Positions 18,149-27,167 of a stretch of 64,000 nt of DNA are shown here, in pieces (the stretch's first letter is position 1; every line of letters begins with the position of its first letter). The translations under genes were made by a program, and so were the position numbers. The stretch is from PHAA01 sp964457945. GTDB taxonomy: Bacteria > Bacillota > Syntrophomonadia > Syntrophomonadales > Syntrophomonadaceae. The stretch spans positions 11,207-75,206 of the forward strand of contig CAYWFX010000011.1 in assembly GCA_964457945.1 (NCBI GenBank), read 5' to 3'. A model generated the notes under the pieces. That model made no database searches, had not been told where the DNA came from, and saw only the letters and a list, made by a program, of their open reading frames with translations.

Positions 18149-18946
18149 CTATTTGACTGGTTTGAACCCATGTTTTTCAAAAATGGCTTTTCCTTCTGGC
18201 GAAGCTACAAAGTCAACAAATTGTCGAGCTAAATCAGGCTCTTTACTGAAAGAAAGGGCTCCTATCGGCACAGTTTCAATTATATTCTGGGCTTCGGGAA
18301 TCGCAATAAGTTCAATATCCTTGGCATTTATGGCATTATCTTCGGTAATAATGCTCGCATCAGCTTGTTTCATAGCAGTATGGGTTACTACTTCGTTTAC
18401 TGTCGCATCTTTGGCTACAATATTTTTTTCCACGGCAGGCCACAGGTTATTCTTGGTAAATATTTTTACCGCCAGCTTACCAATGGCATTGGCTTTTTCA
18501 TCCCCTATAATAACCTTAACACCAGGTTTGGCCATATCAGCCAGGCTGCTAATATGAGCCGGATTTCCTTTAGGAACTCCAATAGCTGGAATATGGTAAA
18601 CAACTTTTTGGTAATCACTGGCAAGCTTCTTTTCTTTGGCCTTTTCCATATCCACCAAGTCTCCAGGGATAAATACATCACCTTCTTTGGATAATTCGAT
18701 TTGGCTTAACAGTTGGGCTGAACCGGCGAAGTTATAGTTTACTTTTACACCGATTTTCTTTTCAAAGGCCGCTCCTATCTCAGTCATTGGCTTACTCAGC
18801 CCGGCACCACTATATACCAACAAGCTTTTGGCAGTCTTGGGCACCTCCTGGCTGCTAGAAGGTGTTGATTTTTGCGTGCAGCCAACCAGCGAAGTAATCA
18901 TCAAAAACAATGATAAACATAAAACCATGAATTTTCTAAACGGCAT
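18149..18946 (-). CDS. modA: Molybdate/tungstate-binding lipoprotein ModA
   Basis: 265 residues. A lipoprotein signal ends in LVGC (about 20-23). The mature part is the ModA-type periplasmic-binding fold: LLVYSGAGLSKPMTEI, then VNYNFAGSAQLLSQIE, then GDVFIPGD, AIGVPKGNPA and the C-terminal FVDFVASPEGKAIFEKHGF. The anion is likely held by the Ser residues of the GAG and GSA loops, as in ModA. No Moco-type leader precedes it, and it continues the operon from the 24.4 kb promoter. Confidence 0.92.
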   Translation of the reverse strand: MPFRKFMVLCLSLFLMITSLVGCTQKSTPSSSQEVPKTAKSLLVYSGAGLSKPMTEIGAAFEKKIGVKVNYNFAGSAQLLSQIELSKEGDVFIPGDLVDMEKAKEKKLASDYQKVVYHIPAIGVPKGNPAHISSLADMAKPGVKVIIGDEKANAIGKLAVKIFTKNNLWPAVEKNIVAKDATVNEVVTHTAMKQADASIITEDNAINAKDIELIAIPEAQNIIETVPIGALSFSKEPDLARQFVDFVASPEGKAIFEKHGFKPVK

Positions 18947-19075
18947 TTTTATTTCCTCCTTTTATTATTATCCCCGTACCCAACCCCAGTTCCACCCCAA
19001 TAAGCATCCTGATCTTGGTAACATACAAATTATTCAGACTATTATGACGCTTAACCGTATTCTAGCCAATTCATT

Positions 19076-20179
19076 TTAATGTAAGGAAGTCTTAAGCAGG
19101 TTTTTAGCATCCTGGTCGCTTAAATCAACATGGTAAAACAATTTATAGAAATCCTTCACCTCTTTTACCATGTCTGGTTTATAGACATCGGGGTATAGTG
19201 TAGCGGTAAGCCATTTTAATCCTAAAAACCGGTTTACAGAAGGCGGCCGGTCAAACCAGTTGAAAGGAGAATTGGGAACTTCATATACTTTTTGATTCTT
19301 CACGGCACTAATATTTTTCCAATCCGGACTGGTAAGAATCAAATCATAGGCCCCGCCCCGGTCAGTACCCCAGGACAAAATTACATCCGGGTTCCATTTT
19401 AATACCTGCTCCAGAGATACATTGCTCATACCGCTGCCGCCCTTGGCCTCAACCTCAGCCACGTTTTGTGCATTTACTATGTTAAGAAGCAATGCATGGG
19501 GCGAGGTTTTAGGTTCTGTCGCCAGTCCTTTCGGGCCTTCGGCATAATATACTCTTACTTTCTTTGCTTCCGGTATAGTCTTGCTAACGTCCACGATCTC
19601 CTGCATGGTCTTGTTACAATAATCTATTAGTTCCTTGGCTCGGTCTTCAACTCGCAGCATCTGACCTAAAAAGGCAAGCGTTTTTTCCGTACTATTAATA
19701 TCCCCGTCAAGTACTATAACCGGTATATTAATCTGCTGCTGCAGTTTATCTGCCGTGCTTATTGATGTTTCACTGAGCGGATCAGGCCCTATGGAAAATA
19801 TGACATCCGGTTTGGCCTTAGCCAGCTCTTCAGTATTTATCTTGGCATTCATTTGCAGCCCACCCAGATAGGGGAGTTCTTTTACCTGGGGAAGCAGGTA
19901 CTTCTTGTCGTTTTCAGTAAATTGCATGGATGAACCCGCCATCTTTTCAGGGGCCAGAGTATATACCATAATCATCCCAAGAGGGCTGGTGAAATAGACT
20001 TTATTAATGTTGCCAGGAATAGTTATAGACCTGCCGGCATGATCGGTTATGGTTTTAACTGCGGGCTGAGATGATGAAGTCGTGGCCTTTTTGCTGCTGC
20101 AGCCAGTAAATAGCGTGCATATCAATATAAACATCATTGTTATTATGGCCGCAGTTTTGAACTTCCTTGTTTTAAGCAT
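19076..20179 (-). CDS. ABC transporter substrate-binding lipoprotein (system 2)
   Basis: 367 residues. A lipoprotein signal ends in FTGC (about 23-26). The mature part is a BtuF/TroA-type binding protein: ITDHAGRSITIPGNINKVYF, then LAKAKPDVIFSIG, then LEQVLKWNPDVILSWG and DWKNISAVKNQKVYEVP. It is the third gene of a permease-ATPase-binding protein order and is followed directly by modA. Placement inside a DUF364/FmdE/XdhC/ModABC operon suggests a molybdenum or tungsten species as substrate; iron-chelate uptake remains possible. Confidence 0.88.
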   Translation of the reverse strand: MLKTRKFKTAAIITMMFILICTLFTGCSSKKATTSSSQPAVKTITDHAGRSITIPGNINKVYFTSPLGMIMVYTLAPEKMAGSSMQFTENDKKYLLPQVKELPYLGGLQMNAKINTEELAKAKPDVIFSIGPDPLSETSISTADKLQQQINIPVIVLDGDINSTEKTLAFLGQMLRVEDRAKELIDYCNKTMQEIVDVSKTIPEAKKVRVYYAEGPKGLATEPKTSPHALLLNIVNAQNVAEVEAKGGSGMSNVSLEQVLKWNPDVILSWGTDRGGAYDLILTSPDWKNISAVKNQKVYEVPNSPFNWFDRPPSVNRFLGLKWLTATLYPDVYKPDMVKEVKDFYKLFYHVDLSDQDAKNLLKTSLH

Positions 20180-20196
20180 TATTAGACATCCCCCTT

Positions 20197-21021
20197 TTAA
20201 ATTATGTTATTGCCATTTATCGCTCTTAATCTAGTTTTTAAAGGTTTAGGAACTGGAATGCAAACCCGGATGGTTCTATTATCCGGAAGTTTCATGCCGT
20301 TGATTTTAACATCGATCTCGTACATTTCCCTCATTGAATCTTCAATAATCGTTTCTTCAGGAGTACCCATGCTTAAGAGCCGACCCTTTTTCATTAAGAC
20401 AACCTTGTGGGCACAAAAAAGTGCCTGATCTGGATCATGGGTTACCATAACTATGCTTATCCCCTTTTTTGAAAGAAGTCTCATGTGTTCCAGAACTAAA
20501 TGCTGTTTTCCAAAGTCAAGGCTGGATGTAGGTTCATCCATTATCAGTATTTTAGGCTGCTGAGCCAAAGCCCGGGCGATTAGGACCAGTTGCCTTTCAC
20601 CCCCGCTAATTTTGGTGTAAATCTTATCTTTTAAATGGCTTATATTAAGCTCCTCCAGAGATTCAAAGGCTATTTTTTCATCCTCTTTGCCAGGTACAGC
20701 CAGACTGGATAAATAAGAAGTTCTTCCCATCAGAACAACGTCAAAAACCTTGAACGGGAAAGGAGGCGTGTGGGCCTGAGGAATGTAGCCCATAATTTGG
20801 GCAAGCCTGGTTATGGATAGTTCTTGTATATCTTCTCCATCTATAACGATAGAACCGGAAGATGGAATTAATAAACCGAGAATGTTTTTTAACAGGGTAG
20901 TTTTTCCACAGCCATTGGGACCTAATACACATAGAAATTCACCTGTTTCAACCTTGAAAGAGAGATCATGAATCACCTGACTTTTTCCGTAACTGTAGCA
21001 AACATTTTTAAGCTCCAGCAC
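20197..21021 (-). CDS. ABC transporter ATPase, FecE/BtuD type (system 2)
   Basis: 274 residues. Walker A GPNGCGKTT, signature SGGERQL, Walker B ILIMDEPTSSLD and switch TTHDP-like VTHDPDQA are all intact. The permease lies upstream with a 55-base gap and the binding protein lies 17 bases downstream. The C-terminal tail (about 225-274) is specific to this subgroup and shows no extra domain. Confidence 0.9.
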   Translation of the reverse strand: MLELKNVCYSYGKSQVIHDLSFKVETGEFLCVLGPNGCGKTTLLKNILGLLIPSSGSIVIDGEDIQELSITRLAQIMGYIPQAHTPPFPFKVFDVVLMGRTSYLSSLAVPGKEDEKIAFESLEELNISHLKDKIYTKISGGERQLVLIARALAQQPKILIMDEPTSSLDFGKQHLVLEHMRLLSKKGISIVMVTHDPDQALFCAHKVVLMKKGRLLSMGTPEETIIEDSMREMYEIDVKINGMKLPDNRTIRVCIPVPKPLKTRLRAINGNNII

Positions 21022-21076
21022 ACTTCCACCCCCTGACCTTTTCTTGATAATTAGAATTTAAGCCTAATTTAAAGTG

Positions 21077-22105
21077 CTACTTCCACCCCCTGACATTGTT
21101 CTTAAATATAATGATAAAAAACGGTACCCCCAGTAATGCCGTGAGTATACCCAGAGGTACTTCCACCGATCCCAAGCAGCGAGCCAGATCGTCAACCAGC
21201 AACAGGTAGCTCGCTCCCAATATAAATGTTACCGGCAAAAGAGTTCTATAGTTCGGTCCGACTATGGAACGGGCCAGATGAGGAACCACCAATCCGATCC
21301 ATCCAATCATCCCGCATATGGAAACAGATGCTGCTGTTATCAAAGTAGAACCAATTATAACGATTAGTCTTAACCTTCGGGTGTTAATCCCTAAAGTACG
21401 GGCTTCTTCCTCTCCAAACGCCAAAACATTTAGTCTCCATCTGACAATAAAAAGAGGTACAAAGCCTAGCAACATAGGAATAATAATGCTTAAAATATCC
21501 CTATTATTCACGGATGAGAGGCTTCCCATCAACCAAAAGGTTATTTCCGGCAACTTATCATTGGCATCAGCAAAATATTTGATGGCACCAGTACCTGAAG
21601 AAAAAAGAGTACTAATAAGTATCCCGCCGAGAACCAGACCCAGAGTAGGGTCGTAATCCAGATACTTATTTATCAGGCAGGCTAAAAGTACTGCGATCAG
21701 ACCGAAAACAAAAGCAGATATCTGTATTACATATACAGATTGAGATAAAAATATAGCCAAACAGGCACCAAACCCAGCACCAGCAGAGGCACCCAGAATA
21801 TCCGGAGATACCAGAGGGTTTTTGAACATTCCCTGAAAGGCGGCTCCGGCAGTAGAAAGAGCGGCTCCGACCAGCATTCCGGCTATGATGCGCGGCAACC
21901 TGATGTTAAATACTACCGTATCCAGATTGCTTGCCTGGTCTGTACTGCTGCCAAAATAATGCACATAAATGGTTGATAAAAGCTGGGATACCGGTATCCC
22001 ATAGCGCCCGATAGCAAACGAGAAAAGAAACGCCGCTATCGGTACAAGAACAAGTATGATTACTTGTACAAATCCTAAATCTAGCTGTATAAAATGCTTG
22101 TTCAT
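21077..22105 (-). CDS. ABC transporter permease, FecCD/BtuC type (system 2)
   Basis: About 342 residues from the ATG at 22105, with GGTGAAG upstream; a longer in-frame start at 22210 would overlap the DUF364 gene. Motifs include IRLPRIIAGMLVGAALSTAGAAFQG and ICGMIGWIGLVVPHLARSIVGP, typical of BtuC/FecCD/MolB. About ten membrane segments are visible. It follows the DUF364 gene in the same operon. Confidence 0.9.
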   Translation of the reverse strand: MNKHFIQLDLGFVQVIILVLVPIAAFLFSFAIGRYGIPVSQLLSTIYVHYFGSSTDQASNLDTVVFNIRLPRIIAGMLVGAALSTAGAAFQGMFKNPLVSPDILGASAGAGFGACLAIFLSQSVYVIQISAFVFGLIAVLLACLINKYLDYDPTLGLVLGGILISTLFSSGTGAIKYFADANDKLPEITFWLMGSLSSVNNRDILSIIIPMLLGFVPLFIVRWRLNVLAFGEEEARTLGINTRRLRLIVIIGSTLITAASVSICGMIGWIGLVVPHLARSIVGPNYRTLLPVTFILGASYLLLVDDLARCLGSVEVPLGILTALLGVPFFIIIFKNNVRGWK

Positions 22106-22131
22106 ATGTTTCTTCACCGCTAATGGCGGTA

Positions 22132-22878
22132 TCAACGCCTTATGCAGACCATTTGCCCGCCCTGTTTGAACGCCTTGGTTTTGCCGCCTTCCCGAACAAC
22201 TTGCCAGCATGTTTTTTCATTTAAAATAACCATCCCTGCCAGGGCCTCTACCCCGTAATTAAAAAGAACAGGAGATATCGGGACGCTTGGTCCAACCAGA
22301 ATTATTTTGGCATTTCGGGACAATTCTAGGAGCCGAGGCATGGTTTTGTTGATAAATGCAGTACCTGTTATAAAGACATAGTCTTGTAGAGGAAGTATGT
22401 ATTCACTGGCTGGATCCGGATAATCTCCCGTCTGTGGTTCTCTTTCAAGTATAGACAGCTGGCATATTTTACTTAGAGACTCAATATTGGGAAAATGTCC
22501 GATTACGGCCACCTTTTTGCTGGCAATTTCCGGTAAGAATTGAGCAAATGCGTTGGACTCGTCCGGTTCCGCCGTTTTAGTAATGGCCTGGCTGGTAATC
22601 GTCATAATATTGCTGGGGGTATTAAATACCGAGTTGATGGCGGCCTGACCTAGTGAAGCCTGAAGCATATTCCAGGATTTAACGTAAGCACCCAGCTCTT
22701 TAAGCGACATTCCGATAATGTTGGTAAGTTCCTTTTCTGTTTGACCTCCCTTTAAGGTCATGGCCGCTCCTATCCCCTTTTCTGATCGAATCAGAGTCCA
22801 GTGAAGGCCGACCATACAATCTAGTACTAATAAATCCTCAGGTATCAAATCAATTAGCTCATCATATATTTTCCACAC
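22132..22878 (-). CDS. DUF4213-DUF364 putative heavy-metal-chelation protein
   Basis: 248 residues. The N-terminal DUF4213 region (about 1-85) includes LDCMVGLHWTLI and the substrate-like GGAAM equivalent GAAMTLKGG. The C-terminal DUF364 region (about 115-245) includes KVAVIGHFPNIES, DYVFITGTAFINKTM and ILVGPSVPISPVLFNYGVEALAG. The start is GTG with a weak ribosome site. It lies between the FmdE gene and transporter system 2. Homologues elsewhere sit next to metal transport and molybdoenzyme genes; the biochemical role is unknown. Confidence 0.82.
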   Translation of the reverse strand: MWKIYDELIDLIPEDLLVLDCMVGLHWTLIRSEKGIGAAMTLKGGQTEKELTNIIGMSLKELGAYVKSWNMLQASLGQAAINSVFNTPSNIMTITSQAITKTAEPDESNAFAQFLPEIASKKVAVIGHFPNIESLSKICQLSILEREPQTGDYPDPASEYILPLQDYVFITGTAFINKTMPRLLELSRNAKIILVGPSVPISPVLFNYGVEALAGMVILNEKTCWQVVREGGKTKAFKQGGQMVCIRR

Positions 22879-22895
22879 TGATGGTGCCCCATTTC

Positions 22896-23444
22896 TTATA
22901 GCTTTTCATAATATGCTCCGTTAGCACAGGCACGGCACAAGGTCTGGCTATTAACCACAAGCTCCCTGCCATCCATGACATTTTCACCGCAGCTTTCGCA
23001 TTTCACTCGGCTTAAAGGCTTACCGGGGAGGTCTTCCGCCCTTAAGTTAACGGTTACGGGCTCAATCTTGAACAATTCTTCATCTGGGACCCTGCTCCAA
23101 AACGCTACAATATCATCGAGATCTTCCGCCTGCTGTTTGGCAGCGGTAACGATTCTGACCCCTTTATTATTATTCATGTCGACAAATGTCGCCGCCATTT
23201 TACCGTAATCAAACCACTTCAGGCGTCTTTTCCCAAGGGAACAGCCTGTAACCGAAGCTACGGCATCAGCAATACAGCGATCAGCTTCTATAAATACGAT
23301 GAAATCTTTGTTTTCGGCGGGGTTGTCTATGCCCAGATAGTTCAAACCAATTCTAGCTATTCTTACACCAAAGATGATGCCGGTACAGATGTGACCATGA
23401 AATTCATGGGCCTTTTTTAAGTCCTGGTCAAAATAATTCATCAT
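22896..23444 (-). CDS. FmdE-family protein with C-terminal zinc-ribbon
   Basis: About 182 residues from the ATG at 23444 (GGAG 10 bases upstream), overlapping xdhC by 17 bases. The FmdE domain has FHGHICTGIIFGVRIA (metal-binding His and Cys) and DRCIADAVASVTGCSLGKRRL (two further Cys). A treble-clef/zinc-ribbon tail has CESCGEN and CRACANG. FmdE was named from formylmethanofuran dehydrogenase operons but is widespread beside Mo/W enzymes. A role in handling or inserting the metal is inferred from context. Confidence 0.85.
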   Translation of the reverse strand: MMNYFDQDLKKAHEFHGHICTGIIFGVRIARIGLNYLGIDNPAENKDFIVFIEADRCIADAVASVTGCSLGKRRLKWFDYGKMAATFVDMNNNKGVRIVTAAKQQAEDLDDIVAFWSRVPDEELFKIEPVTVNLRAEDLPGKPLSRVKCESCGENVMDGRELVVNSQTLCRACANGAYYEKL

Positions 23445-24066
23445 GTTTTTCAATCTCCTTATTAACCTGTTTTATGGTTACAAAGCCTCCGGGACGTCCA
23501 TATTTTACCGCCTGTATTTCCGCCACTGCCGCCAGGGCAATTTCTGCAGCTAGCTGGCCTCCTAAATCAAGACCAATCGGTATATGAACCCTGTCCATAA
23601 GCTCCTCTGAAATCCCCAGTAATTTCAGCTTGCCGAAATAAGCAGTTACCTTCCGTTTATTGCCCAGCACCCCTATGTATCTGGCCGGAGATTTTATGAT
23701 CGCCTGCAGCGCCGGATCATCAAATTCGTGATTATAGGTTACTAAAACAATGCTGGTAGTTTCGTTAATCTCACAAGCCCCCAACAGTTCAACAATATTC
23801 CCCAGCAGTAGTGCACTGGCCTCCGGAAATCTTTCCCGGGTAAGCGTTTCGGCTCTATGGTCAATAACGGTTATGCTGTATCCCAAAATCGAAGCAATTT
23901 TATAAACGTTTAAAGCAACATTACCAGAACCAGCTATTATTAATCTATCACCAGTGCAAGATACGTTAATAAGCATATCTATTTCGCCGTCTTCTGTGCT
24001 AAGAAGGGCTAGCTCTTCATTAGCCTCCTGCTTTTCCTTTAAAAGACTCATAATATTTGACTCCAA
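23428..24066 (-). CDS. XdhC-type molybdoenzyme maturation protein (Rossmann domain)
   Basis: About 212 residues from the TTG at 24066, chosen because AGGAGG lies 8 bases upstream; a GTG at 24075 overlaps that site. The XdhC Rossmann fold is clear: DRLIIAGSGNVALNVYKIA, VIDHRAE, and IGLDLGGQLAAEIALAAVAEI. The N-terminal XdhC_CoxI part is short. XdhC proteins bind and sulfurate Mo cofactor before insertion into xanthine-dehydrogenase-family enzymes. No such enzyme is in the window, so its client is elsewhere or its role differs. Confidence 0.85.
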   Translation of the reverse strand: MESNIMSLLKEKQEANEELALLSTEDGEIDMLINVSCTGDRLIIAGSGNVALNVYKIASILGYSITVIDHRAETLTRERFPEASALLLGNIVELLGACEINETTSIVLVTYNHEFDDPALQAIIKSPARYIGVLGNKRKVTAYFGKLKLLGISEELMDRVHIPIGLDLGGQLAAEIALAAVAEIQAVKYGRPGGFVTIKQVNKEIEKHDELF

Positions 24067-24095
24067 GTTGATCACCTCCTCTTATTTACTTAGAC

Positions 24096-24233
24096 TTAAG
24101 CTTCCTCCTTACTCAGGGATAACAAACCCAATTTACCAGTGAAAACTAAAGGGAAGCCACCAGCCAGCATCGGTATTGCGGCTATGCGGACATCCCCCGG
24201 AGTGATGGCGACAAGACTGATATGCTGTTCCAT
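24096..24233 (-). CDS. Possible 45-residue leader ORF
   Basis: ATG-started frame between the strong promoter and xdhC, ending 30 bases ahead of it. The peptide is mildly hydrophobic (PGDVRIAAIPMLAGGFPLVF) and ends in charged residues. There is no clear ribosome binding site and no family match is recognised. It could be a small co-transcribed protein or a chance frame. Confidence 0.3.
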   Translation of the reverse strand: MEQHISLVAITPGDVRIAAIPMLAGGFPLVFTGKLGLLSLSKEEA

Positions 24234-24396
24234 ATTGTTTATGAAGCAGGATGTTTATGATATCTCATGTAATTATTTAATGGACACAAATGAACAAAGC
24301 TTAGCTCAAATCATTTCAAGTCAATCTCTCAAATATATTTTAGGGGGTCAATCATTTCATAACATTATATAAGATTACATAACATAACTCGACTAA

Positions 24397-24425
24397 ATTA
24401 TAATTAATGTTATAAAATAAGTCAA
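24397..24425 (-). promoter_or_regulatory. Strong sigma-A promoter of the XdhC-FmdE-ABC-ModABC operon
   Basis: TTGACT (24420-24425) and a perfect TATAAT (24397-24402) with exactly 17 bases between, on the minus strand. Transcription would start near 24390. The first confident gene begins about 320 bases downstream, leaving a long AT-rich leader with three GTTATG repeats. Confidence 0.75.
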
Positions 24426-24450
24426 TGTATATAACTCAATATTAATTGAC
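24421..24450 (-). promoter_or_regulatory. Inverted repeat overlapping the -35 box
   Basis: GTCAATGTATAT - 6 bases - ATATTAATTGAC, pairing at 10 of 12 positions and covering the -35 hexamer. This is the size and place expected of a repressor or activator site. The regulator is unknown; a ModE-like protein is one guess. Confidence 0.45.
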
Positions 24451-24562
24451 GTTTTACAGTGGGCTAAAAGCAATATAAATAATAATTCAATCAATAAAGG
24501 GAGGCATAGGAGATTCAAAAAGACATGATTATCCACTTCTGGCGGATAAAGAAGAAATGACT

Positions 24563-24603
24563 CAGGTCGAGGTATATGATCTAACTGATCATACCTCGAC
24601 CTG
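24563..24603 (-). terminator. Large hairpin after the molybdopterin oxidoreductase gene
   Basis: Near-perfect inverted repeat (CAGGTCGAGGTAT..GATC / GATC..ATACCTCGACCTG), with one two-base bulge, about 110 bases past the stop at 24710. A T-rich stretch follows on the minus strand after a few bases. It is probably the terminator that isolates this gene from the downstream promoter. Confidence 0.6.
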
Positions 24604-24709
24604 ATTGAGAAAATAGATGTACTTCTTGTCACCAGTATAATAATTCGTAAATATCAACTGCAGCAATTTCGTATATAGTTTCGTTTTTTATATTAATCGT
24701 AACCAGACT

Positions 24710-26788
24710 TTAACTTTTACGTATCCTGCACGGTAGGTTTTTTATGTTCGGTGTTCCAAACTCTTTGCCCAACCTGGCTGCGGAGGTGAGCATATTAAAA
24801 TTCGATTTTTGCCACTCAAATTGCTTGGTCACATCTCCTTCAGGGAACCACCATCCCAAGGCAGCACTGATCACCCGAGGGTGAACAATATCGGTGACGT
24901 TTGCCACCTGGACAATTGCACCGTACTTCGTCTCGATAATAACCTTGTCACCATTAGTAATACCATAGCTGGCTGCCGTTTCAGGATGGATTTCAACTAA
25001 TGGGTCAGGCCTTTTTTCCCGAAGTTTATCTACCCACCTATATGATGAGAGGAGATAATAACGGCTCTTTGCACTTATTAAAATCAGAGGATACTCTGCA
25101 TCATCTTCTTCCGGCAGAGCGGTGAATTCGGGCAGCGGTTTCAGTTTAAACTTCTCAGCGGTGCTCAATTTCAATTCTACCTTTCCGGTGGGGGTTTTGA
25201 AACCTTTCTCCTCATACAGCTTGAAACGATCAGGTCCCTTCAGATAACCTTTAGCAACAAATTCGCTATAGTTTAATCCAGAAGGCTTAAGCAAATCTTC
25301 GAGAAAATCTTCATAATTATCATGCCAGTATTCAGGTGACGACACCCGCTTACCTATCTCATTCATGATCTTAATATCAGGCCAGCACTCCTCAGGTGGA
25401 TCGACGATTTTCGGACGAGCTAGTATAATACCGTGTCCAATTCCATAGTGACCAATATCATTCATTTCAAATTGGTGTGCAACCGGAAAGACGATATCTG
25501 CCATAGAGGCTGTAGGCGTCATGAATATTTCTGCCATGGCGATAAAATCCAGGCTCTTAAAAGATTCATAGCTAAGCGCGCTATCCGCCCAAGCCACCAG
25601 GGGATTGGTGCACATACCGTAGTATCCCCTGACTGGGTAAGGCGTCCCTTCCAGCACCGCCTCGCGGAAATAAGTCGGGGGCACGGTCATCATTTTGGGG
25701 ATTGTGCCATGGTGGGCACCTATCATTTCCTTGAATTTATTGGGCATGAGATCAGCTCGCACGAATTCACCCAAGCCCATGATTTTAGGATCATAGGCAT
25801 TGATATTTCCCCCCGGCACTTCCAGGTTGCCAGTGATGGCCATCATGCAAACCAGTGAGCGGGTAGCATCAAAGACATTGATGTCATGTTCGATAGCATT
25901 ACCCCACTGTAATGCAGCAGGTTTGGCTGCAGCATACATCCTGGCAGCTTGACGTATCAGTTCAGGTTCAACCCAGGTAATTTCTGAAACCATTTCCGGG
26001 GAATACTTTTTGGTGTGCTGCGCTAATTCCTCAAATCCGAAGGTGTACTTTTCAACAAATTCCTTATCATAAAGCAATTCCTCAATTATAACGTGTAAGA
26101 AACCCAGTGCCAGTGCCTGGGCTGTTCCGGGTTTAAGCTGCAGCCATAGCTCGGCCTTTTGGGCAAGTTCTGTCCTGCGAGGATCAACCACGATCAGCTT
26201 GGCTCCCTTCTTTAGTTGCTGCAAGGTACCGCCGCCTATCTGCCCTTCCTCGTTGGTAGAAAGAACATTGCTGGCCCATGAAAGAATTAGGTTGGTCGGG
26301 TTGTGAAGATCGGCAACCGGATAAAACCCGCATGTGTGCATACCCGTGACCTCTCGTGGAGCATGACATACATCCTGAGAGGCAACGACATTGGGCGAAC
26401 CGAATACATTGGCCAGCCGTATCATGACTAAATGTTCTAAGCCCTTAGGCATTCCAACACCGAATCCTACTGAACGCGCCCCGTATTTCTCTTTTATTTT
26501 GAGTAGATTACTGGCAGTTTCATTAAGCGCTTCATCCCATGAAATGCGCTGCCATTTCCCCTCGCCTCGTTCCCCCATTCGCTTTAGCGGATATTTAAGA
26601 CGATCCGGATGGGTAAGACGTTCGGCTGAGACCCTACCTTTGTAGCAGGTGTATCCCTTATTCAAATATCCCTCCGGATCACCTTTGATTTGAAGGATCT
26701 TATTATCCTTAACACTAACCAGCAGTCCACAACCACCATGGTCCATCCTTGCGCAGTGAGTTTTAACCCATTTAATCTCTTCCTCCAT
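24710..26788 (-). CDS. Molybdopterin (bis-MGD) oxidoreductase catalytic subunit, DMSO-reductase superfamily
   Basis: About 692 residues from the ATG at 26788 (GGGGG 9 bases upstream). An upstream in-frame start lacks a ribosome site. The N-terminal [4Fe-4S] region reads HCARMDHGGCGLLV then GYTCYKG; compared with the usual CxxCxxxC pattern the second ligand position is Asp. DVCHAPREVTG probably supplies a Cys ligand to Mo/W. C-terminal cofactor-binding motifs include YGITNGDKVIIETKYG. There is no twin-arginine signal and no neighbouring Fe-S or membrane subunit, so it may act alone in the cytoplasm. The substrate is unknown. Confidence 0.85.
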   Translation of the reverse strand: MEEEIKWVKTHCARMDHGGCGLLVSVKDNKILQIKGDPEGYLNKGYTCYKGRVSAERLTHPDRLKYPLKRMGERGEGKWQRISWDEALNETASNLLKIKEKYGARSVGFGVGMPKGLEHLVMIRLANVFGSPNVVASQDVCHAPREVTGMHTCGFYPVADLHNPTNLILSWASNVLSTNEEGQIGGGTLQQLKKGAKLIVVDPRRTELAQKAELWLQLKPGTAQALALGFLHVIIEELLYDKEFVEKYTFGFEELAQHTKKYSPEMVSEITWVEPELIRQAARMYAAAKPAALQWGNAIEHDINVFDATRSLVCMMAITGNLEVPGGNINAYDPKIMGLGEFVRADLMPNKFKEMIGAHHGTIPKMMTVPPTYFREAVLEGTPYPVRGYYGMCTNPLVAWADSALSYESFKSLDFIAMAEIFMTPTASMADIVFPVAHQFEMNDIGHYGIGHGIILARPKIVDPPEECWPDIKIMNEIGKRVSSPEYWHDNYEDFLEDLLKPSGLNYSEFVAKGYLKGPDRFKLYEEKGFKTPTGKVELKLSTAEKFKLKPLPEFTALPEEDDAEYPLILISAKSRYYLLSSYRWVDKLREKRPDPLVEIHPETAASYGITNGDKVIIETKYGAIVQVANVTDIVHPRVISAALGWWFPEGDVTKQFEWQKSNFNMLTSAARLGKEFGTPNIKNLPCRIRKS

Positions 26789-27087
26789 AGTAGCAAACCC
26801 CCTTAATAAGTATCTGTCCCCCATAAATCAATGCAATTATCGTGCCAACATAAAATATATTTCAAAATCAAGTTTATAGCCATTAATTATGAAAACATAA
26901 AGTTAAACCCAAGGGAAAAGTGTGCTTTTATTGCAATACTGTCTGGAAAACCTTACACCTTAGGATTTTATATAATTCACAAATTCATTAAAGATACCTT
27001 TAGGAAGCACAATATAGTGGCATATTGTTGAAGCCATTATATATTAAATGGTTTTTAGCAAAAGTTAATTATGCAAAACTCACAAAT
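26789..27087. other. AT-rich intergenic region upstream of the molybdopterin oxidoreductase
   Basis: About 300 bases with no convincing gene or structured RNA. It should contain the promoter of the 26788 gene, but no good -35/-10 pair stands out. No Moco-type leader core is present here. Confidence 0.5.
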
Positions 27088-27121
27088 AAAAAAGCGAAAT
27101 GCATGCATAAAGCAAATCGCC
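27088..27121 (-). terminator. Terminator at the end of the ABC system 3 operon
   Basis: On the minus strand GCGA-TT-TGC ... GCA-TT-TCGC followed by six T. It has the same stem design as the first terminator of riboswitch copy 6 (12423-12454), showing that the two hairpins are related. Confidence 0.7.
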
Positions 27122-27167
27122 ATAGTATAACACTGCAAGCATAATATGTAGTATAGGCATTTACTCC

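Noticed and set aside
24393..24632. 79-codon minus-strand frame
   Set aside because: It runs through the strong promoter and the large hairpin, has biased low-complexity content and no ribosome binding site.
26825..27087. Sigma-54 promoter (TGGCA..TTG) upstream of the molybdopterin oxidoreductase
   Set aside because: The match is on the wrong strand and misses the TTGC part.
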